A stretch of 37,103 nucleotides of DNA from Oscillospiraceae bacterium (GTDB lineage: Bacteria; Bacillota; Clostridia; Oscillospirales; Ruminococcaceae). The first letter of the stretch is position 1. Each line of letters begins with the position of its first letter. The notes under the pieces are model-generated. The model had not been told where the DNA came from. It worked only from the letters and a program-made list of their open reading frames with translations, and searched no databases. Made by a program: the position numbers and the translations under genes. Location of the stretch: NCBI GenBank assembly GCA_022800935.1, contig JAAWRH010000034.1, positions 1 through 37,103 on the forward strand. The letters are read 5' to 3'. Positions 1 to 7,206 of the stretch are shown one piece after another.

Positions 1-98
1 GGGGGCTGATCGCCTACCGCTTTTTGGCAGCGCCACGGTTTTATTGTAACACAGGCTTTGGTGTTATGCAAGGAGATTCAGACAGAAAACGGCAAATT
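1..98. repeat. Direct repeat copy 1 (toxin promoter and leader)
   Basis: Nearly identical to 392-488: the same GGGGGCTGATCGCC start, the same GGCAGCGCCAC block and the same CACAGGCTTTGGTGTTA spacer, with a handful of substitutions and one 1-base gap. The offset is 391 bp. Each copy carries a minus-strand promoter followed by the toxin mRNA 5' leader. This copy therefore points leftwards out of the window and implies another toxin unit beyond position 1. Confidence 0.85.
43..71 (-). promoter_or_regulatory. Promoter of a toxin unit lying left of the window
   Basis: On the minus strand TTGCAT (66-71) and TACAAT (43-48) are separated by exactly 17 bp. It is the counterpart of the promoter at 434-462 and would transcribe leftwards off the window edge. 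Confidence 0.6.
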
Positions 99-104
99 TC
101 CCAG

Positions 105-133
105 TTGACAAAAGAGGGAAAATGGGGTACAAT
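105..133 (+). promoter_or_regulatory. Antitoxin RNA promoter
   Basis: Perfect TTGACA (105-110), 17-bp spacer and TACAAT (128-133). No reading frame follows. The only product it can make is a short RNA ending at the hairpin at 187-232. It is closer to consensus than the opposing toxin promoter, as expected if the antitoxin is kept in excess. Confidence 0.7.
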
Positions 134-140
134 AAAGATA

Positions 141-232
141 CAAAGTGGCACTGCCGATAGACGGTCAGCCCCTTAAAAGTTTGAAGAGTAATCGCCGAAA
201 CTTTCTCAGGGTCACGGCGATTACTTCTTTTT
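141..232 (+). ncRNA. Antitoxin RNA, convergent with the toxin mRNA
   Basis: About 90 nt from the start predicted by the 105-133 promoter to the T-run at 226-232. Its 3' end is antisense to the end of the toxin gene (231-233) and to the toxin mRNA 3' untranslated region, because both genes use the same hairpin. Its 5' part (145-172: GTGGCACTGCC, then GGTCAGCCCC) resembles the 5' leader of the toxin mRNA in the same sense, not in complement. CCCCTT at 169-174 could pair with the AAGGGG of the toxin ribosome binding site. The layout matches the par/Fst and TxpA/RatA type I families. The pairing mechanism is inferred. Confidence 0.6.
187..232. terminator. Shared bidirectional terminator of toxin and antitoxin
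   Basis: Perfect 11-bp stem AGTAATCGCCG (187-197) with CGGCGATTACT (215-225). TCTTTTT follows on the plus strand and TCTTCAAACTTTT on the minus strand, so it can stop both convergent transcripts. Confidence 0.75.
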
Positions 233-320
233 AGTGCTTATTGTTAAAATAGATCTGCAAAAACAGACCTATAATGCCTCTGATAACGAGGCAGAACTGT
301 AAAAGTTCCATCAAGGTCAT
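231..320 (-). CDS. Small hydrophobic type I toxin (putative holin-like toxin)
   Basis: A 29-residue peptide reading MTLMELLQFCLVIRG, then IIGLFLQIYFNNKH. It has a short N-terminus, one membrane helix and a polar, basic tail. This is the layout of the small 'putative holin-like toxin' (Hol_Tox/TxpA/Fst-like) peptides of Firmicutes. The ribosome binding site AAGGGGG lies 8 nt upstream of the ATG. The gene has its own promoter (434-462), a roughly 110-nt structured leader, and ends at a hairpin shared with a convergent small RNA. Such peptides insert into the membrane and are silenced by the antisense RNA, which is family knowledge. Arg14 inside the hydrophobic stretch is unusual for a membrane helix. 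The peptide is too short for most gene finders; its identity rests on architecture and residue pattern. Confidence 0.7.
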   Translation of the reverse strand: MTLMELLQFCLVIRGIIGLFLQIYFNNKH

Positions 321-380
321 ATGACAAACCCCCTTTCCCTACGGACAAACAGAGGGCTTACAACACATTATGTAGAAGTG

Positions 381-398
381 CGCCCCCTGTCGGGGGCT
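381..398 (-). promoter_or_regulatory. Hairpin in the toxin mRNA leader
   Basis: On the minus strand GCCCCC, loop GACA, GGGGGC. The C-run can also pair with the AAGGGGG ribosome binding site of the toxin about 50 nt downstream, so the leader may hold the mRNA in a poorly translated form, as in other type I toxins. This role is inferred. Confidence 0.45.
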
Positions 399-488
399 GA
401 TCGCCTACCGCTTTTTGGCAGCGCCACAGTTTTATTTTAACACAGGCTTTGGTGTTACGCAAGAGATTCAGACAGAAAACGACAGATT
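392..488. repeat. Direct repeat copy 2 (toxin promoter and leader)
   Basis: Second copy of the 1-98 repeat, here attached to the complete toxin unit 105-462. The copies bracket one unit of 391 bp, which is the signature of tandem duplication. Right of this copy the sequence switches directly into the rplJ promoter region. Confidence 0.85.
434..462 (-). promoter_or_regulatory. Toxin promoter
   Basis: Minus strand: TTGCGT (457-462), 17-bp spacer, TAAAAT (434-439). It is weaker than the antitoxin promoter at 105-133. The transcript would start near 427, run through the leader and end at the 187-232 hairpin. Confidence 0.65.
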
Positions 489-515
489 TTTTTGGAAAAA
501 TCTTGGATGAACCCC

Positions 516-544
516 TTGACAAATACCGGACTTACCGATATAAT
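516..544 (+). promoter_or_regulatory. rplJ-rplL promoter
   Basis: Fully consensus TTGACA (516-521), 17-bp spacer, TATAAT (539-544). Transcription would begin near 551, giving a leader of about 200 nt before rplJ. Confidence 0.85.
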
Positions 545-550
545 AAAAAA

Positions 551-707
551 GCTGTCAAATCCATAGACAGCAGGTTCTTCTAACAGCAAACAGCTGTTGA
601 GATGAAAAGGGTTTTTCCCTGCCTGCCGAGGAGGAGATTATCGAAGTTTTTGTAAACGAGATAATATCGCGCTCCTTCTGTTTGTGGAAAGCAGGAGGGG
701 CGTTTTT
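551..707 (+). promoter_or_regulatory. Ribosomal protein L10 leader
   Basis: The untranslated region has the features of the L10 leader family: GACAGCAGGTTCTTC near 565, CTGCCGAGGAGGAG near 623, and a closing terminator-like hairpin (CGCTCCTTCTG with CAGGAGGGGCG, 670-702) followed by TTTTT (703-707). In this family the L10(L12)4 complex binds the kink-turn and promotes premature termination, so excess protein shuts off rplJ and rplL. The motifs are seen; the mechanism is family knowledge. Confidence 0.85.
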
Positions 708-758
708 ATAGCCCTGAAAGCTATGGATTGCGCAAATAAATCCAGGAGGTGAACGGGA

Positions 759-1310
759 ATGCCAAGTGAGAAAGCTTTAGCAGAGAAAAAAGCAATCGTG
801 GAGGCGTTGAGCCAGAAGATGTCCAATTCGGCGGCCGGTGTGCTGGTGGATTATAAGGGCATCACCGTGGCGGACGATACGAAATTAAGAAAAGAGCTTC
901 GCGAAGCCGGTGTTGAGTACATGGTCGTGAAGAATACCCTTCTCAAATTTGCGGCGGAAGCCAACGGCTACGGCGAGATGGCCCCCCATCTGAACGGCAC
1001 AAGCGCCATCGCTTTTTCCGAGAACGACCCTGTGGCAGCCGCTAAGATACTGACCAAGTATGCGGATGCTTCCAAGGGTAAGTTCACGGTTAAGGCCGGC
1101 TTTGTAGACGGCGGCTTTATTGACGCGGCAAAGGTCTCCGAGCTTGGAAAGCTGCCCAGCAAGGAGCAGCTGCTTGCTCAGCTTCTCAGCGTACTCAACG
1201 GGAACCTGCGCGGTTTGGCCTGCGCTCTTAACGAGATTGCAGAGAAAAAAGGCGGAAACGCCGAAGCGGTCGAGCCTGCCGAAGCCCCCGCAGAACCCAC
1301 AGCGGAATAA
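759..1310 (+). CDS. rplJ: 50S ribosomal protein L10
   Basis: Large-subunit protein that forms the base of the ribosomal stalk and carries L7/L12 dimers, which recruit translation factors. The 183-residue product has the family N-terminus (KKAIVEALSQKMSNS, then a GVLVDYKGITVAD-like stretch), the VVKNTLL motif near residue 57, and a C-terminal helix region for L12 binding. It ends in a low-complexity Ala/Pro/Glu tail, common in Clostridia. The start is fixed by CCAGGAGGTGA, 8-9 nt upstream. It is expressed from the L10-leader promoter together with rplL, which follows after 94 nt. rplK and rplA, usually just upstream, are not in the preceding 750 bp, where the toxin-antitoxin units sit. Confidence 0.97.
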   Translation: MPSEKALAEKKAIVEALSQKMSNSAAGVLVDYKGITVADDTKLRKELREAGVEYMVVKNTLLKFAAEANGYGEMAPHLNGTSAIAFSENDPVAAAKILTKYADASKGKFTVKAGFVDGGFIDAAKVSELGKLPSKEQLLAQLLSVLNGNLRGLACALNEIAEKKGGNAEAVEPAEAPAEPTAE

Positions 1311-1404
1311 GACTGAACCGGTATCCGCTGTCCGGTCCGTCCTTTGGCGGTTTCCCGCCGGAATCAGGATGGAAAAAACAAAATAAATTAGGAGGTAATT
1401 TCAA

Positions 1405-1782
1405 ATGGCTTCTGAGAAAATTTTGAAATTTGTAGAAGAAATCAAGACCCTTACCGTCCTTGAGCTCAACGAGCTGGTCAAGGCGATTGAGGAAGAGTTC
1501 GGCGTTTCCGCCGCCGCCCCTGTCGTTATGGCTGGCGGTCCCGCCGCTGCGGGCCCTGCCGAGGAAGAGAAGAGCGAGTTCGACGTTATTCTTGCCGAAG
1601 CTGGCGCTGGCAAGATGGGCGTCATCAAGCTGGTTAAGGATATCACCGGCCTGGGCCTGAAGGAAGCGAAGGCTTTGGTTGACGGCGCTCCCAAGCCCAT
1701 TAAGGAGAAGATTTCCAAGGCCGACGCCGAGGAAATCAAGAAGAAGCTGGAAGAAGCCGGCGCTAAGGTCGAGCTGAAGTAA
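1405..1782 (+). CDS. rplL: 50S ribosomal protein L7/L12
   Basis: Stalk protein that binds elongation and release factors and stimulates their GTPase activity. It is 125 residues, normal length. An N-terminal dimerisation and L10-binding domain (about 1-35) is followed by an Ala/Gly/Pro-rich hinge (about 36-50, [13 protein letters not shown]) and the conserved C-terminal domain, with the FDVIL start and the [20 protein letters not shown] motif that contacts translation factors. TTAGGAGGTAATT gives a strong ribosome binding site. It shares a transcript with rplJ. A large hairpin terminator follows, closing the operon. Confidence 0.98.
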   Translation: MASEKILKFVEEIKTLTVLELNELVKAIEEEFGVSAAAPVVMAGGPAAAGPAEEEKSEFDVILAEAGAGKMGVIKLVKDITGLGLKEAKALVDGAPKPIKEKISKADAEEIKKKLEEAGAKVELK

Positions 1783-1812
1783 GTTTTCTCTTCTCCCATT
1801 TACAATGTAATG

Positions 1813-1886
1813 AAAAACAGGGTGTCGCCTGTCGGAGGGTGCCGCTTTTATGCGGCGTACCCCGATGGGAACGATATCCTGTTTTT
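1813..1886 (+). terminator. rplJL terminator
   Basis: AAAAACAG (1813-1820) pairs with CTGTTTTT (1879-1886). Inside is a second hairpin, GGTGCCGC with GCGGCGTACC. The 3' T-run gives Rho-independent termination. Confidence 0.75.
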
Positions 1887-1936
1887 ATGTTCTGCATGAT
1901 GCCTGATTGGAATAGAAAAAGATAGGCAGAAAGTAT

Positions 1937-1965
1937 TTGCTTTTTGTATCCGATTTTGGTATACT
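1937..1965 (+). promoter_or_regulatory. Promoter of the first amino-acid ABC operon
   Basis: TTGCTT (1937-1942), 17-bp spacer, TATACT (1960-1965). It lies 116 bp before the permease start, leaving room for a structured leader. Confidence 0.6.
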
Positions 1966-1982
1966 AAAAACTATAGTAAAAA

Positions 1983-2036
1983 GGTATGAAATCCCGGCGG
2001 CTTTTATCTATAAGCCGGGTTGAGAGATGCGATACC
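1983..2036 (+). promoter_or_regulatory. Structured leader of the ABC operon, unknown class
   Basis: GGTAT (1983-1987) can pair with ATACC (2032-2036), enclosing a strong hairpin CCCGGC (1993-1998) with GCCGGG (2014-2019), then GGTTGAGAGATGC. The compact closed structure directly upstream of a transporter suggests a small regulatory RNA element. I could not match it to a known riboswitch consensus. Confidence 0.35.
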
Positions 2037-2080
2037 TTTGTTTTGCCTTCCGACATCAAACGAGAGGGGAATGTCCCGCT

Positions 2081-2758
2081 ATGGTAAGCGAACGAATACT
2101 CAACATTTTAACCGATTCCTTCTGGAAAATTCTGCTCCCAGGTCTGGCAATGACCATTCCCTTGACCGTGATTTCCTTCTTTTTTGCCCTGATTATCGCC
2201 GTCATCACCGCTATGGTCCAGTTTGCCGATATCAAAGTCCTCAAGCCGCTGGCCCGGTTTTACATCTGGGTGATTCGCGGAACGCCCATACTGGTCCAGC
2301 TCTATGTCATCTTCTACGGGCTGCCCAGCATCGGGATTGTTCTTCCGGCCTTTCCCTCGGCGGTGTTGGTCTTTTCCATCAACGAAGGGGCTTACGGCGC
2401 GGAAACCATGCGCGCTGCCCTGGAGTCCGTCCCGCGGGGACAGATTGAGGCCGGGTACTGCGTGGGAATGTCCTGGTGGCAGATTATGGAGCGGATTGTC
2501 CTTCCCCAGGCGTTCCGAACTGCCTTCCCGCCTCTGTCCAACTCCTTGATTGGCCTGATGAAGGAGACCTCCCTTGCCTCCAACATCACGGTGATGGAAA
2601 TGCTGATGTCCACACAGAAAATCATCGCCAGGACCTATGAGCCGCTGGCCTTGTACATAGAGGTGGGTTTGATCTATCTGATGTTCTCCACCATACTGAC
2701 CAAGCTGCAAAGCATCGGCGAAAAGAAGCTGAATTCCTATGGGTATCAGAAAGGATAA
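2081..2758 (+). CDS. Polar amino-acid ABC transporter permease
   Basis: Inner-membrane subunit of a type I ABC importer for a polar amino acid (His/Glu/Gln/Arg/cystine family). The 225-residue product has several hydrophobic helices and the cytoplasmic EAA coupling loop (about residues 121-140, IEAGYCVGMSWWQIMERIVL), which docks onto the ATPase. The start at 2081 is preferred over an in-frame ATG at 2027. The shorter form begins MVSERILN with GAGAGGGG upstream, whereas the longer adds a non-conserved 18-residue extension. The ATPase gene begins 3 nt after the stop and the binding protein follows, so all three subunits are co-transcribed. The substrate cannot be read from the sequence. Confidence 0.92.
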   Translation: MVSERILNILTDSFWKILLPGLAMTIPLTVISFFFALIIAVITAMVQFADIKVLKPLARFYIWVIRGTPILVQLYVIFYGLPSIGIVLPAFPSAVLVFSINEGAYGAETMRAALESVPRGQIEAGYCVGMSWWQIMERIVLPQAFRTAFPPLSNSLIGLMKETSLASNITVMEMLMSTQKIIARTYEPLALYIEVGLIYLMFSTILTKLQSIGEKKLNSYGYQKG

Positions 2759-2761
2759 TCT

Positions 2762-3511
2762 ATGCTGAAAATCAGAGATATTCAAAAATCCTTTGACGGG
2801 ATGCAGGTGCTCAAGGGCGTCAATATCGACGTGGAAAAAGGAGATGTGGTGGCCATTCTGGGACCAAGCGGCTCCGGCAAAACCACCCTTCTGCGGTGCA
2901 TCAACTTTCTGGAGCAGGCCGACGGAGGCTCTATGATTTTCGATGGAGAGACCTTTGAATTCGGCCGCATCTCCAAAAAGGACATTGCCCGGATACGGAA
3001 AAAGACCTCCTTTGTGTTCCAGAATTACAACCTGTTCCGCAACAAGACCGCCCTGCAAAATGTGACAGAGGGGCTGATAGTCGCCCGAAAGCTGCCGAAG
3101 GCCTATGCGGAGGAGATAGGGCGCAGGATGCTGGATAAGGTGGGACTTTCCGACCGGTACAGCCATTATCCCCATCAGCTTTCCGGCGGACAGCAGCAGC
3201 GCGTCGCCATTGCACGGGCTATGGCGACAGACCCGGAAATCATCTTTTTCGATGAGCCCACCTCCGCCCTGGACCCGGAGCTCATCGGGGAGGTATTGGC
3301 TGCCATGCGGCAGTTGGCGGAGGAGGGGATGACCATGCTGGTGGTCACCCACGAGGTCAACTTTGCTCGGAATGTCTCCTCCAAGGTAGTATTCATGGAA
3401 AACGGCCGGGTGGTGGAGGCGGCGTCCTCCAGGGATTTCTTCTACAATCCCAGGGAGGAACGGACAAAGACATTTTTGAAGACCATTACCGGGGAGGATG
3501 CGGAAAAGTGA
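2762..3511 (+). CDS. Polar amino-acid ABC transporter ATP-binding protein
   Basis: ATPase that powers the importer encoded with it. The 249-residue product has Walker A GPSGSGKT (about 34-41), Q-loop VFQNYNLF (Gln87), signature LSGGQQQR (140-147), Walker [13 protein letters not shown] (160-171) and the switch His in VVTHE. All catalytic residues are intact. It is closest to the GlnQ/HisP/TcyC type, in which PTSALDPE is characteristic. It starts 3 nt after the permease stop, indicating translational coupling. It has no regulatory C-terminal domain, as usual for this subfamily. Confidence 0.95.
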   Translation: MLKIRDIQKSFDGMQVLKGVNIDVEKGDVVAILGPSGSGKTTLLRCINFLEQADGGSMIFDGETFEFGRISKKDIARIRKKTSFVFQNYNLFRNKTALQNVTEGLIVARKLPKAYAEEIGRRMLDKVGLSDRYSHYPHQLSGGQQQRVAIARAMATDPEIIFFDEPTSALDPELIGEVLAAMRQLAEEGMTMLVVTHEVNFARNVSSKVVFMENGRVVEAASSRDFFYNPREERTKTFLKTITGEDAEK

Positions 3512-3569
3512 CCCGTTTTCCGATAAGAATCCCTGTTGTGGACAGATACATACGAAAGGAGAAAATTTA

Positions 3570-4361
3570 ATGATGAAAACGAGACTTCTGACAGGCCTGG
3601 TAGCAGTCTGCGCCGCGGCGCTGTGCCTGTCCGGCTGTTCCCAGGGAGAGGACCTGCTCAAACAGGTCCAGGATAAAGGAGAACTGGTTGTGGCTATGGA
3701 GGGAACCTGGGCTCCCTGGACCTACCATGACGAAAGCGACAAGCTGGTTGGGTTTGACGTGGAGGTATCCCAGAAAATCGCCGAAAAGCTGGGGGTAAAC
3801 GTCAGCTTTGTGGAGGGCGACTGGGACGGCTTGTTCGCCGGGTTGGACTCCAGGCGCTACGACATGGTCTGCAACGGGGTGGAGATCACCGAGGAGCGGG
3901 CGGAAAAATGCGATTTTACCGTCCCTTATGGCTACATCCATACCGCGATTATTGTGCGGGGAGACAACGACAGCATCCACACCTTTGAGGACCTGAACGG
4001 CAAGCAGACGGCCAACACCATTTCCAGCACCTACGCGGAGCTGGCGGAGAGCTATGGGGCTACTGCCATCGGGGTTGAGGCGTTGGACCAGACGCTGGAC
4101 CTGGTGCTGGCGGGAAGGGTTGACGCGACGCTGAACGCAGACGTATCCTTTTACGATTATATGAAGGTTCATCCGGACGCGGACCTGAAGATAGTGGCCC
4201 TGACGGAGGAATCGTCGCCGGTGGTGATTCCGGTGCGCAAGGGAAAGGATTCGGAGGCGTTCCTGGAGAAGGTGAACCAGGCCATTGAGGAGCTGAGGGC
4301 CTCCGGGGAGCTGGGGGAGATATCTATGAAGTATTTTGACGTTGATATCTCCAAAGAATAA
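3570..4361 (+). CDS. Amino-acid ABC transporter substrate-binding lipoprotein
   Basis: Extracellular lipid-anchored receptor that captures the amino acid and delivers it to the permease. The 263-residue product starts with a lipoprotein signal (MMKTRLLTGLVAVCAAALCL, then SGC with the modified Cys at 23). It is followed by a SBP_bac_3 fold in normal order: lobe-1 start VVAMEGTWAPWTY, then LVGFDVEVSQKIAEKLG, then the ITEERAEKCDFTVPY hinge and the lobe-2 block with FEDLNGK. The ATG at 3570 (or 3573) follows AAAGGAGA; an upstream in-frame start at 3498 overlaps the ATPase gene and would bury the signal peptide. It is the last gene of the operon and a useful in-window comparison for the permuted binding protein at 25748. 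Confidence 0.93.
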   Translation: MMKTRLLTGLVAVCAAALCLSGCSQGEDLLKQVQDKGELVVAMEGTWAPWTYHDESDKLVGFDVEVSQKIAEKLGVNVSFVEGDWDGLFAGLDSRRYDMVCNGVEITEERAEKCDFTVPYGYIHTAIIVRGDNDSIHTFEDLNGKQTANTISSTYAELAESYGATAIGVEALDQTLDLVLAGRVDATLNADVSFYDYMKVHPDADLKIVALTEESSPVVIPVRKGKDSEAFLEKVNQAIEELRASGELGEISMKYFDVDISKE

Positions 4362-4376
4362 ATAAACACAAAATAA

Positions 4377-4419
4377 AAAGGATATGGAGCTGTTCCCGGC
4401 GAACAGCTCCATATCCTTT
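4377..4419. terminator. Bidirectional terminator between ABC operon and lepB
   Basis: AAAGGATATGGAGCTGTTC and its complement flank a 5-nt loop, a 19-bp perfect stem between two convergent genes. It ends in TCCTTTC on the plus strand and has TTTTTATTTTG after it on the minus strand, so it can serve both. Confidence 0.85.
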
Positions 4420-4436
4420 CATACGTGAAAACAAAA

Positions 4437-4985
4437 TCATCCCAGATAGGCCACAGCGGTTAAGGGCCACAGGACAAGCTGCACCTTGCCTATCAGCTTT
4501 TCGCTGGGAATGTAGGGGTCAGCCCAAAATCTGGCGTCGTCGGAGGTCAGGCGGTTGTCCCCCAGGAACAGATAACACCCCTCCGGAACCACAAAGTCCT
4601 GGGGGAAGGCATATTGATTTTCGACATACTCCTCCTCCAGCCGTTCGCCGTCGATGAAAACAGTGCCCTCTTCGTCGATGCTCACCTCCTCGCCGGGGAG
4701 GCCGACGACCCGTTTGACAAGGCGTTTGCCGAACTCATCCGACCAGAATACCACACAGTCCCCCCGTTCCACCTGCTTTTCCCCGTGGAGGTAGGTGATG
4801 ACACTCAGGCTGTTTTTGGGGATGGTCGGCACCATAGAGGTGGATGGAACGGCTGCCAAAAAAATGCAGTAGTGGAATATCATCCATAATATGACAATTT
4901 CCGCGGTAAACAGCAAAACGGTTTTCAGTCTGACACCCTTTTTGGGCTTTTTCTGATTTTCTTGTTTTTCCGCCGCTTGTTTCAA
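4437..4985 (-). CDS. lepB: Signal peptidase I
   Basis: Membrane serine protease that removes signal peptides from exported proteins. With the TTG start at 4985 it has 182 residues: a short basic cytoplasmic segment, one membrane anchor (about 23-46), then the catalytic domain. Box B has the nucleophile Ser50 in PSTSMVPTI and box D has the general base Lys91 in RLVKRVVGLPGE. The GDNRLTSDDARFW motif (box E) is intact. The TTG start is chosen because GGGAGGG lies 5 nt upstream; the next in-frame ATG, at 5093, adds 36 non-conserved residues and has no comparable site. It is convergent with the ABC operon and divergent from mntP. Confidence 0.92.
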   Translation of the reverse strand: MKQAAEKQENQKKPKKGVRLKTVLLFTAEIVILWMIFHYCIFLAAVPSTSMVPTIPKNSLSVITYLHGEKQVERGDCVVFWSDEFGKRLVKRVVGLPGEEVSIDEEGTVFIDGERLEEEYVENQYAFPQDFVVPEGCYLFLGDNRLTSDDARFWADPYIPSEKLIGKVQLVLWPLTAVAYLG

Positions 4986-5143
4986 AGAATCCCTCCCGTC
5001 AATTATGTTATGGTAATGATACACCCATAAAATGAATTTTGTGTGAATTCCTGTGTGTTTTTGTAAAAAACGTATCCATACCACATACCACACACCTTGG
5101 GAGAAATTGCGCTTGCATTTTTTGAAACAGCGCTGTTTTTCCG

Positions 5144-5172
5144 TTGCTTTCTCACGAACACTATGCTATACT
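5144..5172 (+). promoter_or_regulatory. mntP promoter
   Basis: TTGCTT (5144-5149), 17-bp spacer, TATACT (5167-5172). The leader to 5290 is about 110 nt. It lacks the conserved core of the manganese yybP-ykoY riboswitch, which often precedes mntP, so control must be by another route or be absent. Nothing else is recognised in the 5173-5290 stretch. Confidence 0.6.
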
Positions 5173-5290
5173 TAACAGAATGGCCGCGAAACAAATCATT
5201 TCGTGCCGTTTTTTCTGCTCTATATGAATGTACAAAGTCTCTTTTACATAAATTTAACCATTAATGCACATCGCAGGGAGGACATAGGTT

Positions 5291-5854
5291 ATGAGTATCT
5301 TGGAATTGTTTGTAATAGCCGTAGGTCTGTCCATGGACGCTTTCGCCGTGGCGATCTGTAAGGGACTTTCGGTAGAAAAGGCTGAAATCAAGCACTGCCT
5401 GATCACCGGTTTGTATTTTGGGGGATTCCAGGCCCTTATGCCCCTGATCGGCTTTTTCCTGGGAGAAAAATTTCAGGCGCTGATCACCCGCTATGACCAC
5501 TGGATTGCCTTTGTGCTGCTGGCACTTATCGGAGGGAATATGATAAAGGAATCACTGGACAAGGAACAGGATGCTCTGCCGCCCTCCTTTGATTTCCGCG
5601 CCATGCTCCCCCTGGCCGTCGCTACCAGCATAGACGCCCTGGCAGTGGGCGTTACCTTCGCCTTTCTCCAGGTCAATATCCTGTGGGCGGTTGCGCTCAT
5701 CGGCGTGACCACCTTCGCCTTTTCCTGGGCGGGGGTCAAGGTGGGGAATCTCTTTGGGGCGAAATTCAAATCCCGCGCCGAGTTTTTTGGCGGGGCTGTG
5801 CTGATTCTGATGGGAATCAAGATACTGTTGGAGCATCTGGGCGTTTTGGTCTGA
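5291..5854 (+). CDS. mntP: Manganese efflux pump MntP
   Basis: Six-helix membrane exporter that protects the cell from excess Mn(II). The 187-residue product has the two internally repeated signature segments of the MntP (YebN) family: LSMDAFAVAICKG near residue 14 and TSIDALAVGVTF near residue 111. Their Asp residues line the metal path. Hydrophobic segments fill most of the rest, and length is typical. GGGAGG lies 9 nt before the ATG. It stands alone, divergent from lepB and upstream of ychF, which has its own promoter. Confidence 0.95.
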   Translation: MSILELFVIAVGLSMDAFAVAICKGLSVEKAEIKHCLITGLYFGGFQALMPLIGFFLGEKFQALITRYDHWIAFVLLALIGGNMIKESLDKEQDALPPSFDFRAMLPLAVATSIDALAVGVTFAFLQVNILWAVALIGVTTFAFSWAGVKVGNLFGAKFKSRAEFFGGAVLILMGIKILLEHLGVLV

Positions 5855-5895
5855 ACGAGGCCAGAGACGGTCATGTGTTATTTTGGCCTTTGCCC

Positions 5896-5923
5896 TTGTG
5901 TAAACAAAAAAAATTGGTATAAT
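5896..5923 (+). promoter_or_regulatory. ychF promoter
   Basis: TTGTGT (5896-5901), 16-bp A-rich spacer, TATAAT (5918-5923). It lies between mntP and ychF and starts a leader of about 40 nt. Confidence 0.6.
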
Positions 5924-5967
5924 ATAACATGGAATCTACCAATAAATCAAAAGGTGAGGTAATCAGC

Positions 5968-7062
5968 ATGAAATTAGGTATGGTAGGGCTGCCGAATGTG
6001 GGAAAAAGCACCCTCTTTAACGCAATTACCAACGCGGGCGCGGAATCCGCCAACTATCCCTTCTGCACCATAGAGCCCAATGTGGGAATTGTCTCGGTGC
6101 CGGATAAACGCCTGGACAAGCTGGCGGAAATGTATCAGCCGGACAAGTTCACCCCCGCCGTCATTGAATTTATGGATATCGCCGGTCTGGTCAAGGGCGC
6201 TTCCAAGGGAGAGGGTCTGGGCAATAAATTCCTCGCGGATATTCGGGAGGTGGATGCCATCGTCCATGTGGTCCGCTGCTTTGAGGACGACAACATCATC
6301 CATGTTGACGGCTCGATTGGACCGGCGCGGGACATTGAGACCATCAACCTGGAGCTTATCTTCGCGGACCTGGACGTGCTGGCCCGCCGCATTGACCGGG
6401 TCTCCAAAATGGCGAAGTCGGAAAAGAAATACCTGGCAGAGCTGGACTTCCTCAACGAGCTGAAGGCGTACATGGAGGACGGAAATTCCGCCAGGGGCTT
6501 CCACTACACTGACGAGCAGCGGGAGATGATCTCCCAGGTTTCCCTGCTCTCCAACAAGCCGGTTATCTACGCCGCCAACATGAGCGAACAGGACTTTATC
6601 AATCACATTGACACCAATCCCTTCTACCAGGAGGTGTGCCGGATTGCCGGGGAAGAGAATGCCCAGGTGATGCCCATCTGCGCCAAAATTGAGGAAGAGG
6701 TTTCGGATATGTCCCAGGAGGACAAGATGATGTTCCTGTCGGAGCTGAACCTCACTGAGTCTGGCCTGGACCGGCTGGTGACAGCCAGCTACAGCCTGCT
6801 GGGGCTTATCAGCTACCTGACCGCCGGCAAGCCGGAGGTCCGCGCCTGGACCATCCAGAAGGGAACCAAGGCCCCCCAGGCCGCCGGGAAAATCCATTCG
6901 GACTTTGAGCGGGGCTTTATCTGCGCCGAGGTGGTGTCCTTTGAGGACCTGACGGCCTGCGGCAGCATGGCGGCGGCCAAGGAAAAGGGACTGGTCCGTC
7001 AGGAGGGTAAGAACTATGTGATGAAGGACGGGGATATTGTTCTGTTCCGGTTTAACGTCTGA
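5968..7062 (+). CDS. ychF: Redox-regulated ATPase YchF (Obg-like family)
   Basis: Ribosome-associated P-loop ATPase of the Obg superfamily, linked to oxidative and translational stress. The 364-residue product has Walker [10 protein letters not shown] at its N-terminus, the [10 protein letters not shown] switch, [17 protein letters not shown] (G3) and NMSE in place of NKxD, the substitution that gives YchF its preference for ATP over GTP. A central coiled-coil region (about 130-170) and a C-terminal TGS domain follow ([20 protein letters not shown]). The start at 5968 is preferred to 5929: AAGGTGAGG lies 8 nt upstream and [10 protein letters not shown] matches the family start, whereas the upstream ATG overlaps the promoter region. 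Confidence 0.96.
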   Translation: MKLGMVGLPNVGKSTLFNAITNAGAESANYPFCTIEPNVGIVSVPDKRLDKLAEMYQPDKFTPAVIEFMDIAGLVKGASKGEGLGNKFLADIREVDAIVHVVRCFEDDNIIHVDGSIGPARDIETINLELIFADLDVLARRIDRVSKMAKSEKKYLAELDFLNELKAYMEDGNSARGFHYTDEQREMISQVSLLSNKPVIYAANMSEQDFINHIDTNPFYQEVCRIAGEENAQVMPICAKIEEEVSDMSQEDKMMFLSELNLTESGLDRLVTASYSLLGLISYLTAGKPEVRAWTIQKGTKAPQAAGKIHSDFERGFICAEVVSFEDLTACGSMAAAKEKGLVRQEGKNYVMKDGDIVLFRFNV

Positions 7063-7085
7063 TACGAATTCCTGATAAAAATTGT

Positions 7086-7141
7086 AAAAAAATCGGACCG
7101 AAAAGCCTGCGCATAGGAGGGCTTTTCAGGCCGATTTTTTT
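7086..7141 (+). terminator. ychF terminator
   Basis: Long stem AAAAAATCGG ... CCGATTTTTT with inner GAAAAGCC/GGGCTTTTC, followed by T-rich sequence. Confidence 0.85.
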
Positions 7142-7206
7142 GGCGGCAGTTTATCGAAAATTCGTAGGATGGAGTCTATTTTCATGTTATGAGCTGATAA
7201 AGCGCA

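Noticed and set aside
2027-2080. N-terminally extended start for the first permease
   Set aside because: The 18 extra residues lack a ribosome binding site and overlap the end of the structured leader; the ATG at 2081 has GAGAGGGG upstream.
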